A stretch of DNA of 6,449 bases, taken from positions 1-6,449 of the forward strand of contig CANQWP010000043.1 of the NCBI GenBank assembly GCA_947627585.1, given 5' to 3'. Below are positions 1-5,156 of the stretch, one piece after another; the stretch's first letter is position 1, and every line of letters starts with the position of its first letter. Under the pieces are notes generated by a model. It ran no database searches, was not told the DNA's origin, and worked only from the letters and a program-made list of their open reading frames with translations. This stretch comes from an uncultured Clostridia bacterium (GTDB lineage: Bacteria > Bacillota > Clostridia > Christensenellales > UBA1242). Both the position numbers and the translations under genes were made by a program.

Positions 1-150
1 CAGCATGCCAAGGGCCCTGCCCTCCCGGGCAGCGCTGTAGGGGGCGAGGAGCGCATTCAGCGCGGCGAAGTTCTTCCCCTCAATGTACCCCCTCATGGTC
101 TCAGTCTCATCCTCATTGATCCCGAGCCTGCCCGCCAGGGTGCGGAAAAA
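1..150 (-). CDS. HisZ-like fragment (ATP phosphoribosyltransferase regulatory subunit), partial, probably foreign to this contig
   Basis: Read on the minus strand, this stretch is open with no stop and gives about 50 residues: an FFRTLAGRLGI segment, then an acidic turn (NEDETE), then GYIEGKNFAALNALL. This resembles the part of HisZ, the HisS-like activator of the HisG enzyme in histidine biosynthesis, where a GHxxFFRxLxxxLGL segment is followed by a helix ending in a (D/E)xKNFxALxxLL motif. Both ends are missing: the 3' part lies off the window and the 5' part is replaced by spoIIIAA sequence. G+C is about 66% in the first 140 bases, far above the rest, and the codons end mostly in G or C. 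It therefore probably comes from a different genome and was joined here by assembly error. The HisZ call rests on recalled motif similarity over a short span; a HisS-type paralogue is the main alternative. Confidence 0.55.
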
Positions 151-581
151 CGACTTTTTTGCGCGACTTTGTGTCGCAACTCTCCGAGCGAGGACTTTCT
201 TATAACATTCTTCTTCTCGACGAGCGCGGGGAACTTGACTGCGGAATAAACTCGGCTTTCACGGACAAAATCGCATTTTCGACAAAAAAGGTGGGCTTTG
301 AAAACGGCATTCGTGCGCTGAGCCCTGACATCATCGTCACCGATGAGCTTGGACAAGAAGAGGACATTGCTGCGGTGAGATATGCGACATCGTGCGGAGT
401 GAGGCTTTTGGCATCAACGCATGCGGACAGCATGGAGACTTTCTGCAAAAAGCCACTTTTTGAACAAATTTTGAAAGAAAAAGTTTTCAAGCGTTTTGTG
501 CTGCTCTCAAAGCGCAATGGGCCCGGCACATATGAGGGGATATATAACGAAAACTTGGCGCGGGTCTATTTGCCAAACTGA
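132..581 (+). CDS. spoIIIAA: SpoIIIAA, stage III sporulation ATPase, 5'-truncated
   Basis: This is the C-terminal half of the AAA/secretion-type ATPase that powers the SpoIIIA channel from the mother-cell side. The recognisable part begins inside the Walker A loop: PPGCGKTTFLRD is encoded from 132 to 167. A DERGEL box follows at 219-236, a Walker B-like PDIIVTDELG at about 324-353, STHADS at 414-431 in the place where the family usually has a TAHG-type motif, and the family signature GPGTYEGIY at 519-545. About 150 residues are present, against roughly 300 or more for a full protein, so the whole N-terminal domain is missing. In frame, a TGA at 117-119 lies just upstream in the GC-rich segment, so no true start exists here. 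TTG at 159 opens a frame but falls after the P-loop and is not a plausible start. The truncation most likely reflects the chimeric join. The family assignment is secure from the motifs and the downstream operon. Confidence 0.93.
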   Translation, partial: PPGCGKTTFLRDFVSQLSERGLSYNILLLDERGELDCGINSAFTDKIAFSTKKVGFENGIRALSPDIIVTDELGQEEDIAAVRYATSCGVRLLASTHADSMETFCKKPLFEQILKEKVFKRFVLLSKRNGPGTYEGIYNENLARVYLPN

Positions 582-594
582 GTTTTTGAACTCA
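579..594 (+). repeat. Small inverted repeat over the spoIIIAA stop codon
   Basis: TGAGTT (579-584) and AACTCA (589-594) form a 6-bp perfect stem with a 4-base loop, and the stem starts with the TGA stop codon itself. No T-tract follows, so it is not a usual rho-independent terminator. It could be a weak mRNA structure at the spoIIIAA/spoIIIAB boundary or chance. Confidence 0.3.
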
Positions 595-616
595 ATCGCT
601 TCAAAAGGAGAAAAAG

Positions 617-1111
617 ATGAAATATATTTTGATTATTTTGGTGTTTTTCATATGTTTGGGCGTGGGATATTTCTTTTCGATGAAATATATGAAACGCAAA
701 AAATTTTTCACGTCGCTGATTGCGCTTGCTGACAAACTTTCGCTTGAAATCAACTTTTCGCGTGAACGGCTGAAAGTCCTTTTGCAAAATTTTGATGCCA
801 GTGCAAAGAAAAACTTGCTGGGCGTGGACGAAAATTTTGTCAAATATCTTGACAAAAACTGCGAACTGACAAATGAAGAAATTTTCAAAAAAGCGGACTG
901 CTTGAAAAGCGAAGAGAAGGATTTGATTTTGCTTTTTCTCAAAACGCTTGGAAGAAGTGATGTGGAAAATCAAACAAAAGAGATTCAAACATTTGTTGCC
1001 CGTTTTGGCGAAATCAAACAAAAATGTGATGAAGAGCAAAAAAAATATGGCTCGCTTTCAATCAAATTGGGCGTGGTCGCAGGACTGTTTTTTGCAATCA
1101 TCATGATTTGA
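617..1111 (+). CDS. spoIIIAB: SpoIIIAB, stage III sporulation membrane protein
   Basis: A 164-residue protein located directly after spoIIIAA. It has an N-terminal membrane helix (about residues 3-22), a long mostly helical, lysine- and glutamate-rich middle (about 30-145), and a C-terminal membrane helix (about 149-164) that reads SIKLGVVAGLFFAIIMI. This two-anchor layout and length match SpoIIIAB (about 170 residues in Bacillus subtilis), a mother-cell membrane component of the SpoIIIA complex that resembles GspF-type platform proteins of secretion systems. The ATG at 617 has an AAAGGAG site at 604-610 with a 6-base spacer, which fixes the start. The gap to spoIIIAA is 35 bases, consistent with one transcript. 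Sequence in the middle part is divergent, so the call leans on topology, length and position. Confidence 0.9.
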   Translation: MKYILIILVFFICLGVGYFFSMKYMKRKKFFTSLIALADKLSLEINFSRERLKVLLQNFDASAKKNLLGVDENFVKYLDKNCELTNEEIFKKADCLKSEEKDLILLFLKTLGRSDVENQTKEIQTFVARFGEIKQKCDEEQKKYGSLSIKLGVVAGLFFAIIMI

Positions 1112-1119
1112 TTGCAAAA
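1090..1119 (+). repeat. 11-bp perfect inverted repeat across the spoIIIAB stop codon
   Basis: TTTTGCAATCA (1090-1100) is exactly complementary to TGATTGCAAAA (1109-1119), with an 8-base loop. The right arm begins with the TGA stop codon of spoIIIAB. There is no T-run after it on the + strand, so a standard terminator is unlikely; it may be an mRNA stabilising or processing hairpin between spoIIIAB and spoIIIAC. Confidence 0.45.
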
Positions 1120-1197
1120 CAAAATTCTCAATTTGATTAAACAAAATTTTAAAGAGCTTTAATTTCAAATCATATTGTCCTGCTAAATTTCAAAAAC

Positions 1198-1210
1198 AAG
1201 GAGGTGGTGC
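1198..1210 (+). promoter_or_regulatory. Extended Shine-Dalgarno site for spoIIIAC (TTG start)
   Basis: AAGGAGGTGGTGC lies 3 bases before a TTG start at 1214. The first nine bases are perfectly complementary to the 16S rRNA 3' end (AAGGAGGTGATC consensus), and the tenth can form a G-U pair. It decides the TTG start of spoIIIAC, because no in-frame ATG exists near the conserved N-terminus. The same 13-mer at the same distance precedes spoIIIAF. Confidence 0.85.
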
Positions 1211-1213
1211 AAA

Positions 1214-1417
1214 TTGGATGTGGAAATCATTTTCAAAATTGCAGCGATTGGAATTTTGACAGCCGTCATTGGACAAATATTGCGAAACAGCGGAAAAGAG
1301 GACATCTCAACGCTCGCCACTCTTGCCGGCGTTGTCATTGTGCTTTTTATGGTGCTTTCGATGATTGGCGACCTGTTTTCTTCGATCCGCACAATGTTCA
1401 ATTTGTCGATAATATAA
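1214..1417 (+). CDS. spoIIIAC: SpoIIIAC, small stage III sporulation membrane protein
   Basis: A 67-residue protein with two membrane helices (about residues 4-23 and 33-52), starting MDVEIIFKIAAIGIL and containing TLAGVVIVLFMV. SpoIIIAC proteins are 65-68 residues with the same pattern: an IxFKIAGIGIL opening, then an S/A-x-LATLAG segment. It is thought to form part of the mother-cell membrane platform of the SpoIIIA channel. The start is TTG at 1214 behind a near-ideal ribosome binding site, a choice often seen for this gene in Clostridia. The last codons (ATA ATA TAA) lie inside the first unit of the 30-bp tandem repeat that begins at 1411. Unlike the usual arrangement, the next gene, spoIIIAD, does not follow at once but 329 bases later. 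Confidence 0.94.
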   Translation: MDVEIIFKIAAIGILTAVIGQILRNSGKEDISTLATLAGVVIVLFMVLSMIGDLFSSIRTMFNLSII

Positions 1418-1485
1418 AAAACAATGAAATAAAATTTAATAATATAAAAAACAATGAAATAAAATTTAATAATATAAAAAACAAT
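1411..1485 (+). repeat. 30-bp tandem repeat, two full copies and one half copy
   Basis: The unit is AATATAAAAAACAATG followed by AAATAAAATTTAAT. Copies at 1411-1440 and 1441-1470 are identical, and the first 15 bases recur at 1471-1485. The first copy includes the last codon and the TAA of spoIIIAC (1411-1417). There are no intervening spacers, so it is a simple tandem duplication and not a CRISPR array. It probably arose by slippage or unequal recombination in AT-rich DNA. Confidence 0.9.
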
Positions 1486-1746
1486 ATAAACAAAAAATTT
1501 AAATAAATAATAAAAAAAGCAATTTTTTTAACAAAAAAAACAGCATTTTATTACAAAAAAATCTTAAATGATTTTCTATTCGACAAAATACGACAAAAAA
1601 ATATTTGATTAAATATTAAATTTGATTTTTTTACAAATTTTTTAATTTTTGACAAATTTTTTAATTTTTTATATATTTTAATTTTTAATCTTATTTAATT
1701 TATTTTTTTATTTGATTTTATTTTCGTTTAAATTTCGGGGTTTTGA
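1418..1746. other. 329-base, extremely AT-rich spacer between spoIIIAC and spoIIIAD
   Basis: By hand count, bases 1421-1740 contain about 36 G or C, giving roughly 89% A+T. The + strand is A-rich up to about 1560 and T-rich from about 1620, so a transcript could fold back on itself through imperfect A-U pairing. It holds the 30-bp tandem repeat, a CGACAAAA pair 10 bases apart (1581 and 1591), a hairpin AATATTT/AAATATT at 1600-1617, and an 18-bp direct repeat at 1633-1669. I see no credible coding region, RNA gene or transposon ends. The 1204-1506 frame that crosses it is a shadow of spoIIIAC plus the repeats. Confidence 0.75.
1633..1669 (+). repeat. 18-bp direct repeat, period 19
   Basis: ACAAATTTTTTAATTTTT occurs at 1633-1650 and again at 1652-1669, separated by a single G. 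It lies in the T-rich half of the spacer. Low complexity makes chance or slippage a likely origin. Confidence 0.75.
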
Positions 1747-2139
1747 ATGAACACATTATACAAAATTCTTGCAATTGCAATTGTGACGTGTGTGGCATGC
1801 CTGATTGTCAAACCGGTCAGGGCTGATTTTGCCATTCTCATCTCGATTGTTGGCGGAATTTTGATTGTGGCTTTCATGCTTTCATATCTTGGCGAGGTCT
1901 TTCAGGTCTTTCAAAGCATCTTCAAAACTTCCGGCATAAATTCTTCGCTCTATGCAATTATTTTCAAAATTATTGGCGTGGGATATCTCACCGAATTCAC
2001 CGCAAGCCTTTGCAATGACACCGGCAATCAAAGTTTGGGCGACAAAGTGCTTCTGGGCGGAAAAATCATCATTCTGGTCATGGCTCTTCCAATTGTGACC
2101 AGCATCTTGGACATTGTGATGCAGCTTTTGCCGAAATGA
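1747..2139 (+). CDS. spoIIIAD: SpoIIIAD, stage III sporulation membrane protein
   Basis: A 130-residue hydrophobic protein. It has membrane helices at about residues 4-21, 28-47 and 103-123, with a further hydrophobic stretch near 68-83. The segment KTSGINSSLYAIIFKIIGVGYLTEF (split: KTSGINSSLYA, then IIFKIIGVGYLTEF) and the later GKIIILVMALPIVTSIL followed by a terminal LLPK match the SpoIIIAD family, which carries GINxxYxxxLLKIIGIAYIAEF and GKILILxLAIPIL motifs. It acts with SpoIIIAC and SpoIIIAE in the mother-cell membrane part of the channel. The ATG at 1747 has only a weak GGGG (1737-1740) as a possible ribosome binding site, in contrast to the strong sites of neighbouring genes; this fits with the unusual spacer upstream having displaced the normal context. 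Its TGA stop overlaps the spoIIIAE start. Confidence 0.94.
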   Translation: MNTLYKILAIAIVTCVACLIVKPVRADFAILISIVGGILIVAFMLSYLGEVFQVFQSIFKTSGINSSLYAIIFKIIGVGYLTEFTASLCNDTGNQSLGDKVLLGGKIIILVMALPIVTSILDIVMQLLPK

Positions 2140-3407
2140 TGTTTGGGATTTTTTCAAAAAAACGTTTCTCCAAAAAGAAGAGCCTTTGGAGAAAACTTTT
2201 TCCGCTTCTTGCCGTGTTTTTCATCTTTCTTTCTTGCTTTGGCGGGCGTTTTGACATCACGCAAGGGTTTGTGCCGAATGTTGCATATGCCGACAGCGGA
2301 CAAATCGGTGATTTGGAAAAAGAACTTGAAGATGAAGTTGAAAATCAACTTTCAAACCTTGATTTTTCTGAACTTGAAAGCGTGCTTGGAAATTTATCGA
2401 AAAACGCCAAAAATCTTTTTGCCTCTGGGTCTTTTGTTGAAAAACTTGAAACGGTCATCACCGGAAAATATGCCGAAAACTCAACTTCGTTTTTTTCGGC
2501 AATCATGTCAATTTTCTTTGACGGCTTGAAAGGGTTTTTGCCCATCATCGCATGCATCATTTCAATCTCCATTTTGGGTGGCATGGTGGCAAACTTGAAG
2601 CCAATTACAAACGGCAAGTCAATCGGCGGCATTGTCCATTTTGTGACATATGGCGTGGTCATCATTTTCCTTGGCACAACACTTGTGGAACTTTTGCGCA
2701 TCACGACCACAACACTGATGACCGTCAAGGCCATGTTTGATGTCATCTTTCCAATCCTTTTGACGCTTCTCACGGCGGTGGGCGGCTCAGTCTCGGTGGG
2801 AATCTATCAGCCGGCGATCGCGCTGCTTTCAAATGTTTTTGTTTCACTTATCACCTATGTTCTTCTTCCTCTTTTCATCTTTTCCATCGTTTTCTCCATT
2901 GTTGGAAATCTTTCAAACAATGTTCGCCTTGACAAATTCGTCTCTTTCTTGCAGTCAACTTTCAAGTGGCTGGTCGGGCTGTGTTTCACAATCTTTTTGG
3001 GCTTTGTGTCCATTCAGGGCGTCATGGCGGGCGCGGTGGACGGACTTTCCATTCGCACGGCAAAATATGCAATCAAAAGTTATATCCCCATTGTCGGCGG
3101 ATATGTTTCGGACGGGCTTTCCATCGTTTTGGCAAGCAGCATGCTGATCAAAAACGCTGTTGGCGGAGTGGGGCTGTTCCTTTTGCTTGCCACGATTGCT
3201 TCCCCGGTCATCAATCTTGTGCTTTTTATGCTTTCTCTCAAATTTATGGCGGGCATCATTGAGCCGATCGGCGACCACAAAATTGCAAATTTCGTTGGCG
3301 ACATCTCAAAAAGCATGAGTTTGCTTATCGCGCTATTGGTGGCGGTGGCGTTTATGTATCTTGTCTTGACTGGACTTGTGATGTGCTCGGCCAATTTGGT
3401 GATTTAG
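2136..3407 (+). CDS. spoIIIAE: SpoIIIAE, polytopic stage III sporulation channel protein
   Basis: A 423-residue membrane protein, the largest of the operon. The N-terminus has a basic stretch (residues 8-20), a hydrophobic core (21-35) and an AYA-D site at 50-53 that could be a signal peptidase site. An acidic extracytoplasmic region follows (about 55-105). Then come about seven membrane segments, near 133-154, 167-187, 203-222, 231-256, 277-297, 341-372 and 393-416. Family-like stretches include IYQPAIALLSN near 223-233, and GGYVSDGLSIVLASSMLIKNAVG (321-343, in two parts: GGYVSDGLSIVLA and SSMLIKNAVG). SpoIIIAE is a permease-like subunit of the SpoIIIA complex. The ATG at 2136 overlaps the spoIIIAD stop by 4 bases; a second ATG at 2139 is equally possible. 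No clear Shine-Dalgarno is present, so translation is probably coupled to spoIIIAD. The protein is somewhat longer than the usual 390-400 residues, mostly at the N-terminus. Confidence 0.95.
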   Translation: MMFGIFSKKRFSKKKSLWRKLFPLLAVFFIFLSCFGGRFDITQGFVPNVAYADSGQIGDLEKELEDEVENQLSNLDFSELESVLGNLSKNAKNLFASGSFVEKLETVITGKYAENSTSFFSAIMSIFFDGLKGFLPIIACIISISILGGMVANLKPITNGKSIGGIVHFVTYGVVIIFLGTTLVELLRITTTTLMTVKAMFDVIFPILLTLLTAVGGSVSVGIYQPAIALLSNVFVSLITYVLLPLFIFSIVFSIVGNLSNNVRLDKFVSFLQSTFKWLVGLCFTIFLGFVSIQGVMAGAVDGLSIRTAKYAIKSYIPIVGGYVSDGLSIVLASSMLIKNAVGGVGLFLLLATIASPVINLVLFMLSLKFMAGIIEPIGDHKIANFVGDISKSMSLLIALLVAVAFMYLVLTGLVMCSANLVI

Positions 3408-3416
3408 GCCTTTTTG

Positions 3417-3429
3417 AAGGAGGTGGTGC
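3417..3429 (+). promoter_or_regulatory. Extended Shine-Dalgarno site for spoIIIAF (TTG start)
   Basis: AAGGAGGTGGTGC is base-for-base the same 13-mer as before spoIIIAC, again 3 bases ahead of a TTG start (3433). It sits in the 25-base gap after spoIIIAE and determines the start choice for spoIIIAF. Confidence 0.85.
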
Positions 3430-3432
3430 GTT

Positions 3433-3930
3433 TTGAATGGAATTTCTGCCTGGCTTTTGTCCATTGCATGCGTCGTGATTTTGAGCGTGCTTGCGGAATT
3501 TGTTTTGCCGGAAGGGCAAATCAACAAATATACAAAAGTCATTTTCTCTTTTGTGATTTTGCTGGTCATAATTTTGCCACTTCCAAAACTTTTTGGAAAA
3601 GACTTCAATTTTGACAAATTTTTTGGCAGCCCTGACACTTCAATTCAAGAAAATTATATATATCAAGTCAACATAAACAAGTTGACCGCGCTGACTGACG
3701 ATCTTTCGCACAATATTGAAGACGAGGGGCTTTTGGGGGTGAAGATTTCCATAAATGCCGATGTGCTTTGCGAGGACATGCAAATTTTTGGAGTTTGTGT
3801 CGATTTGCGCGAAATTGAATATGGCGAAAAATTTGGAAGTAAAGATATTGTGAAAGCAAAAGTCAAAATTGGCGACATCATTTCAAAATTCGACCTTTTG
3901 AAAGATGTAAAAGTGGAATTTAAGCAATAA
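3433..3930 (+). CDS. spoIIIAF: SpoIIIAF, stage III sporulation protein
   Basis: A 165-residue protein with two N-terminal membrane helices (about residues 6-25 and 35-51) joined by LPEGQINKYTKV, then a soluble C-terminal domain (about 75-165). The helix-loop-helix with a xLLPxGxxxKYxKxxxxxxIL pattern is typical of SpoIIIAF; the soluble part is expected to hold the small alpha/beta fold seen in ring-forming secretion proteins. It starts at TTG 3433, because this codon sits behind a strong ribosome binding site and begins the conserved first helix; no ATG fits. Its TAA stop overlaps the first A of an ATG at 3930. In B. subtilis an internal promoter within the spoIIIA locus has been described; I could not recognise a convincing one here. 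Confidence 0.92.
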   Translation: MNGISAWLLSIACVVILSVLAEFVLPEGQINKYTKVIFSFVILLVIILPLPKLFGKDFNFDKFFGSPDTSIQENYIYQVNINKLTALTDDLSHNIEDEGLLGVKISINADVLCEDMQIFGVCVDLREIEYGEKFGSKDIVKAKVKIGDIISKFDLLKDVKVEFKQ

Positions 3931-3941
3931 TGGAGGAGCAT

Positions 3942-4454
3942 ATGTCAAAACTTAAAGAAATTTTTGAAAAGCTGAAAAAAATCAAGCATATCCAAATCAT
4001 TTTGGCGGTTGTTGTGGCGCTTGTTGTGTGCGTGATTTATTTTTCCTTCTTCTCTTCGCCAAAAAGCGACAAAAAAGAAGAAAATTCGACCACGAATTTT
4101 TCGTCCGCTGAGGCATATGTGGGCTGGCTGGAAAATAAACTTGATAATGTATTGTCCAAAATTTCCGGCGCGGGAAAAGTGAGCACAATCGTCACTCTTG
4201 AAAGCGGCTTCACATATGACTATGCCAAAGAACTTGAAACGCGCACAAGCACCGGCGGGGACGTGGTCATCACAAGCGAGACAATCATCTTGGTGAACGG
4301 CGAACCAGTGGTGGTGAAAGAGTGGTTTCCTGTGGTGAAAGGCGTGGTGATTGTTTCAAGCGGAGCGGGGGACTTTTCCGTGAAAATGAAAATGCTTGAA
4401 GCGGTGCAAACTGTGCTGGAAATTGAAGCGGACGACATCAAAATTCTTTCATAG
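3942..4454 (+). CDS. spoIIIAG: SpoIIIAG, ring-forming channel protein
   Basis: A 170-residue protein with a short basic cytoplasmic tail, one membrane helix (about residues 17-36) and an extracytoplasmic domain. The domain shows YVGWLENKLDNVLSKISGAGKV (59-80; key parts LE..LD..LSKI.G.GKV), a variable stretch (91-110), and then VVVKEWFPVVKGVVIVSSG (123-141) and a terminal AVQTVLEIEADDIKIL. These match SpoIIIAG, whose family has LExxLxxILxxIxGVGxVxVMxTLE and KExxPxIKGVVVVAxGG segments and which assembles into a large ring in the intermembrane space. The start chosen is ATG 3942, with GGAGGA at 3932-3937 upstream. The ATG at 3930, which would overlap the spoIIIAF stop, adds only MEEH and has no such site. 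It is shorter than the 229-residue B. subtilis protein. Confidence 0.94.
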   Translation: MSKLKEIFEKLKKIKHIQIILAVVVALVVCVIYFSFFSSPKSDKKEENSTTNFSSAEAYVGWLENKLDNVLSKISGAGKVSTIVTLESGFTYDYAKELETRTSTGGDVVITSETIILVNGEPVVVKEWFPVVKGVVIVSSGAGDFSVKMKMLEAVQTVLEIEADDIKILS

Positions 4455-4632
4455 CCGGCCATTATGCAAAAGAAACTGTTTGAAACTGAAACTTCTGGAC
4501 AAATTTCAGTTTTCGACAAAAATTGCACAACAGAAAACTTCTATACATCAAAAAAGTGACATAGTTTAGTTTGGACAAGCACAAAAGAAAGGTGAAAAAA
4601 GTTTGGCGGAAGAACCGCAAAAGGAGTTAAAC
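4455..4632. other. spoIIIAG-spoIIIAH intergenic region
   Basis: This 178-base gap is the second longest in the operon. It contains the inverted repeat at 4483-4512 and a TATACAT (4542-4548) that faintly resembles a sigma-E type -10 element but lacks a good partner -35. The end of the gap carries an in-frame TTG (4603) upstream of the preferred spoIIIAH start. An internal promoter for spoIIIAH is possible but not shown by the sequence. Confidence 0.4.
4483..4513 (+). repeat. 9-bp perfect inverted repeat after spoIIIAG, possible weak terminator or attenuator
   Basis: AAACTGAAA (4483-4491) pairs exactly with TTTCAGTTT (4504-4512) across a 12-base loop, and four T's (4510-4513) close the right arm. 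It lies in the 178-base gap between spoIIIAG and spoIIIAH. The stem is AT-rich (2 G-C pairs) and the T-run is short, so efficient termination is doubtful. A second GAAACTG (4472-4478) gives an alternative left arm. Confidence 0.35.
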
Positions 4633-5100
4633 ATGAAAAAGAGAACAAAAATCATCATTCTTACACTTATGATTGTCTTGCTTGGCGTGACGGGATATTT
4701 GAACATTGCGCTCAACAGCAAAATTCAGCAAACAAACACAACCGTGATGGAGGGAAGTTATTTCTCGACCTATCGCACAAGCCGTGAAAGCACACGCGAC
4801 CAACAAAAACTTTATTATGACAGCATCATCGAAAATGGCGATCCAAATGACACAGCAGTTGTGAATGCAAAAAATGCCAGACAAGAACTTATTGACCGCA
4901 TGGACAAAGAAATTGCTTGTGAAGGGCTTATCAAACTTCTTGGTTTTTCGGACTGCGTGATTGCGCTTTCGGACAGCAAAGTGAACGTTGTTGTTCAAGC
5001 AGAAAGCCTGACTGACCTTGAAGTTGCAAACATTTGCTCAACAGTCATCGACCAACTTGGAGTTCAACTTAGAAATATTGTAATAATTTATGCTGATTGA
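4633..5100 (+). CDS. spoIIIAH: SpoIIIAH, mother-cell partner of SpoIIQ
   Basis: A 155-residue protein: basic start (MKKRTK), one membrane helix (about residues 7-26, ending GYLN), a linker helix with SYFSTYRTSRESTRDQQKL (42-60), and a C-terminal YscJ/FliF-like ring domain (about 83-155). In that domain LLGFSDCVIALSDSKVNVVVQAE (102-124; key parts GFSDCVI, KVNVVVQAE) and QLGVQLRNIVI fit the family. SpoIIIAH crosses the intermembrane space and binds forespore SpoIIQ, forming the channel and helping engulfment. The start at ATG 4633 is preferred: AAAGGAG (4619-4625) lies 7 bases upstream and the family starts just before the membrane helix. An in-frame TTG at 4603 would add ten residues (MAEEPQKELN) and has only a weak AAAGGTG site; it cannot be fully excluded. 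Confidence 0.95.
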   Translation: MKKRTKIIILTLMIVLLGVTGYLNIALNSKIQQTNTTVMEGSYFSTYRTSRESTRDQQKLYYDSIIENGDPNDTAVVNAKNARQELIDRMDKEIACEGLIKLLGFSDCVIALSDSKVNVVVQAESLTDLEVANICSTVIDQLGVQLRNIVIIYAD

Positions 5101-5101
5101 T

Positions 5102-5131
5102 TTGCAAATTGTGTTTTGAATGTGCTAAAAT
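5102..5131 (+). promoter_or_regulatory. Probable vegetative (sigma-A type) promoter for asp23-nusB-xseA
   Basis: TTGCAA (5102-5107) and TAAAAT (5126-5131) are spaced by 18 bases, and a TG one base before the -10 box (5123-5124) makes an extended -10. Matches to TTGACA/TATAAT are 4 of 6 and 5 of 6. It sits in the 66-base gap after spoIIIAH, just where a sporulation operon gives way to housekeeping genes, which supports separate expression. A start of transcription near 5138 would leave a leader of about 30 bases. Confidence 0.55.
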
Positions 5132-5156
5132 GAGTTTGTTAGGAAACAAAACACAA
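5109..5156 (+). repeat. 10-bp perfect dyad flanking the -10 region
   Basis: TTGTGTTTTG (5109-5118) is the exact reverse complement of CAAAACACAA (5147-5156), separated by 28 bases that contain the -10 box and the likely transcription start. The right arm abuts and partly overlaps the AAGGAG site (5155-5160). It could be an operator, or, in read-through mRNA from spoIIIA, a stem close to the ribosome binding site. An inner small repeat TTTGTT/AACAAA (5135-5140/5145-5150) lies within it. Confidence 0.5.

Noticed and set aside
93..356. Minus-strand open frame spanning the spoIIIAA region
   Set aside because: It crosses the composition break and overlaps the secure SpoIIIAA frame; it is in a different frame from the HisZ-like reading and shows no recognisable family.
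601..1039. Minus-strand open frames opposite spoIIIAB
   Set aside because: Phenylalanine- and lysine-rich shadows of an AT-rich gene on the other strand, without ribosome binding sites or recognisable motifs.
1170..1198. Sigma-E type promoter before spoIIIAC (TCATATT at 1170-1176)
   Set aside because: The -35-like element fits well, but the expected -10 region (CAAAAACA near 1191) matches poorly, and transcription would begin inside the ribosome binding site.
1411..1485. CRISPR array
   Set aside because: The 30-bp units are directly adjacent with no unique spacers, and there are no cas genes.
1204..1506. An open frame with a repeated NIKNNEIKFN peptide
   Set aside because: Its first two thirds overlap spoIIIAC in another frame, and the rest only reads the 30-bp AT-rich repeat, whose length keeps the frame open. 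No ribosome binding site suits it and the composition is not protein-like.
1512..1529. Rho-independent terminator (A7, GCAA, T7)
   Set aside because: The stem is only A-T pairs in a region where such runs are everywhere, and termination here would cut off six essential sporulation genes.
4542..4548. Sigma-E -10 element before spoIIIAH
   Set aside because: TATACAT resembles the consensus only in part, and no matching -35 is found 13-16 bases upstream.
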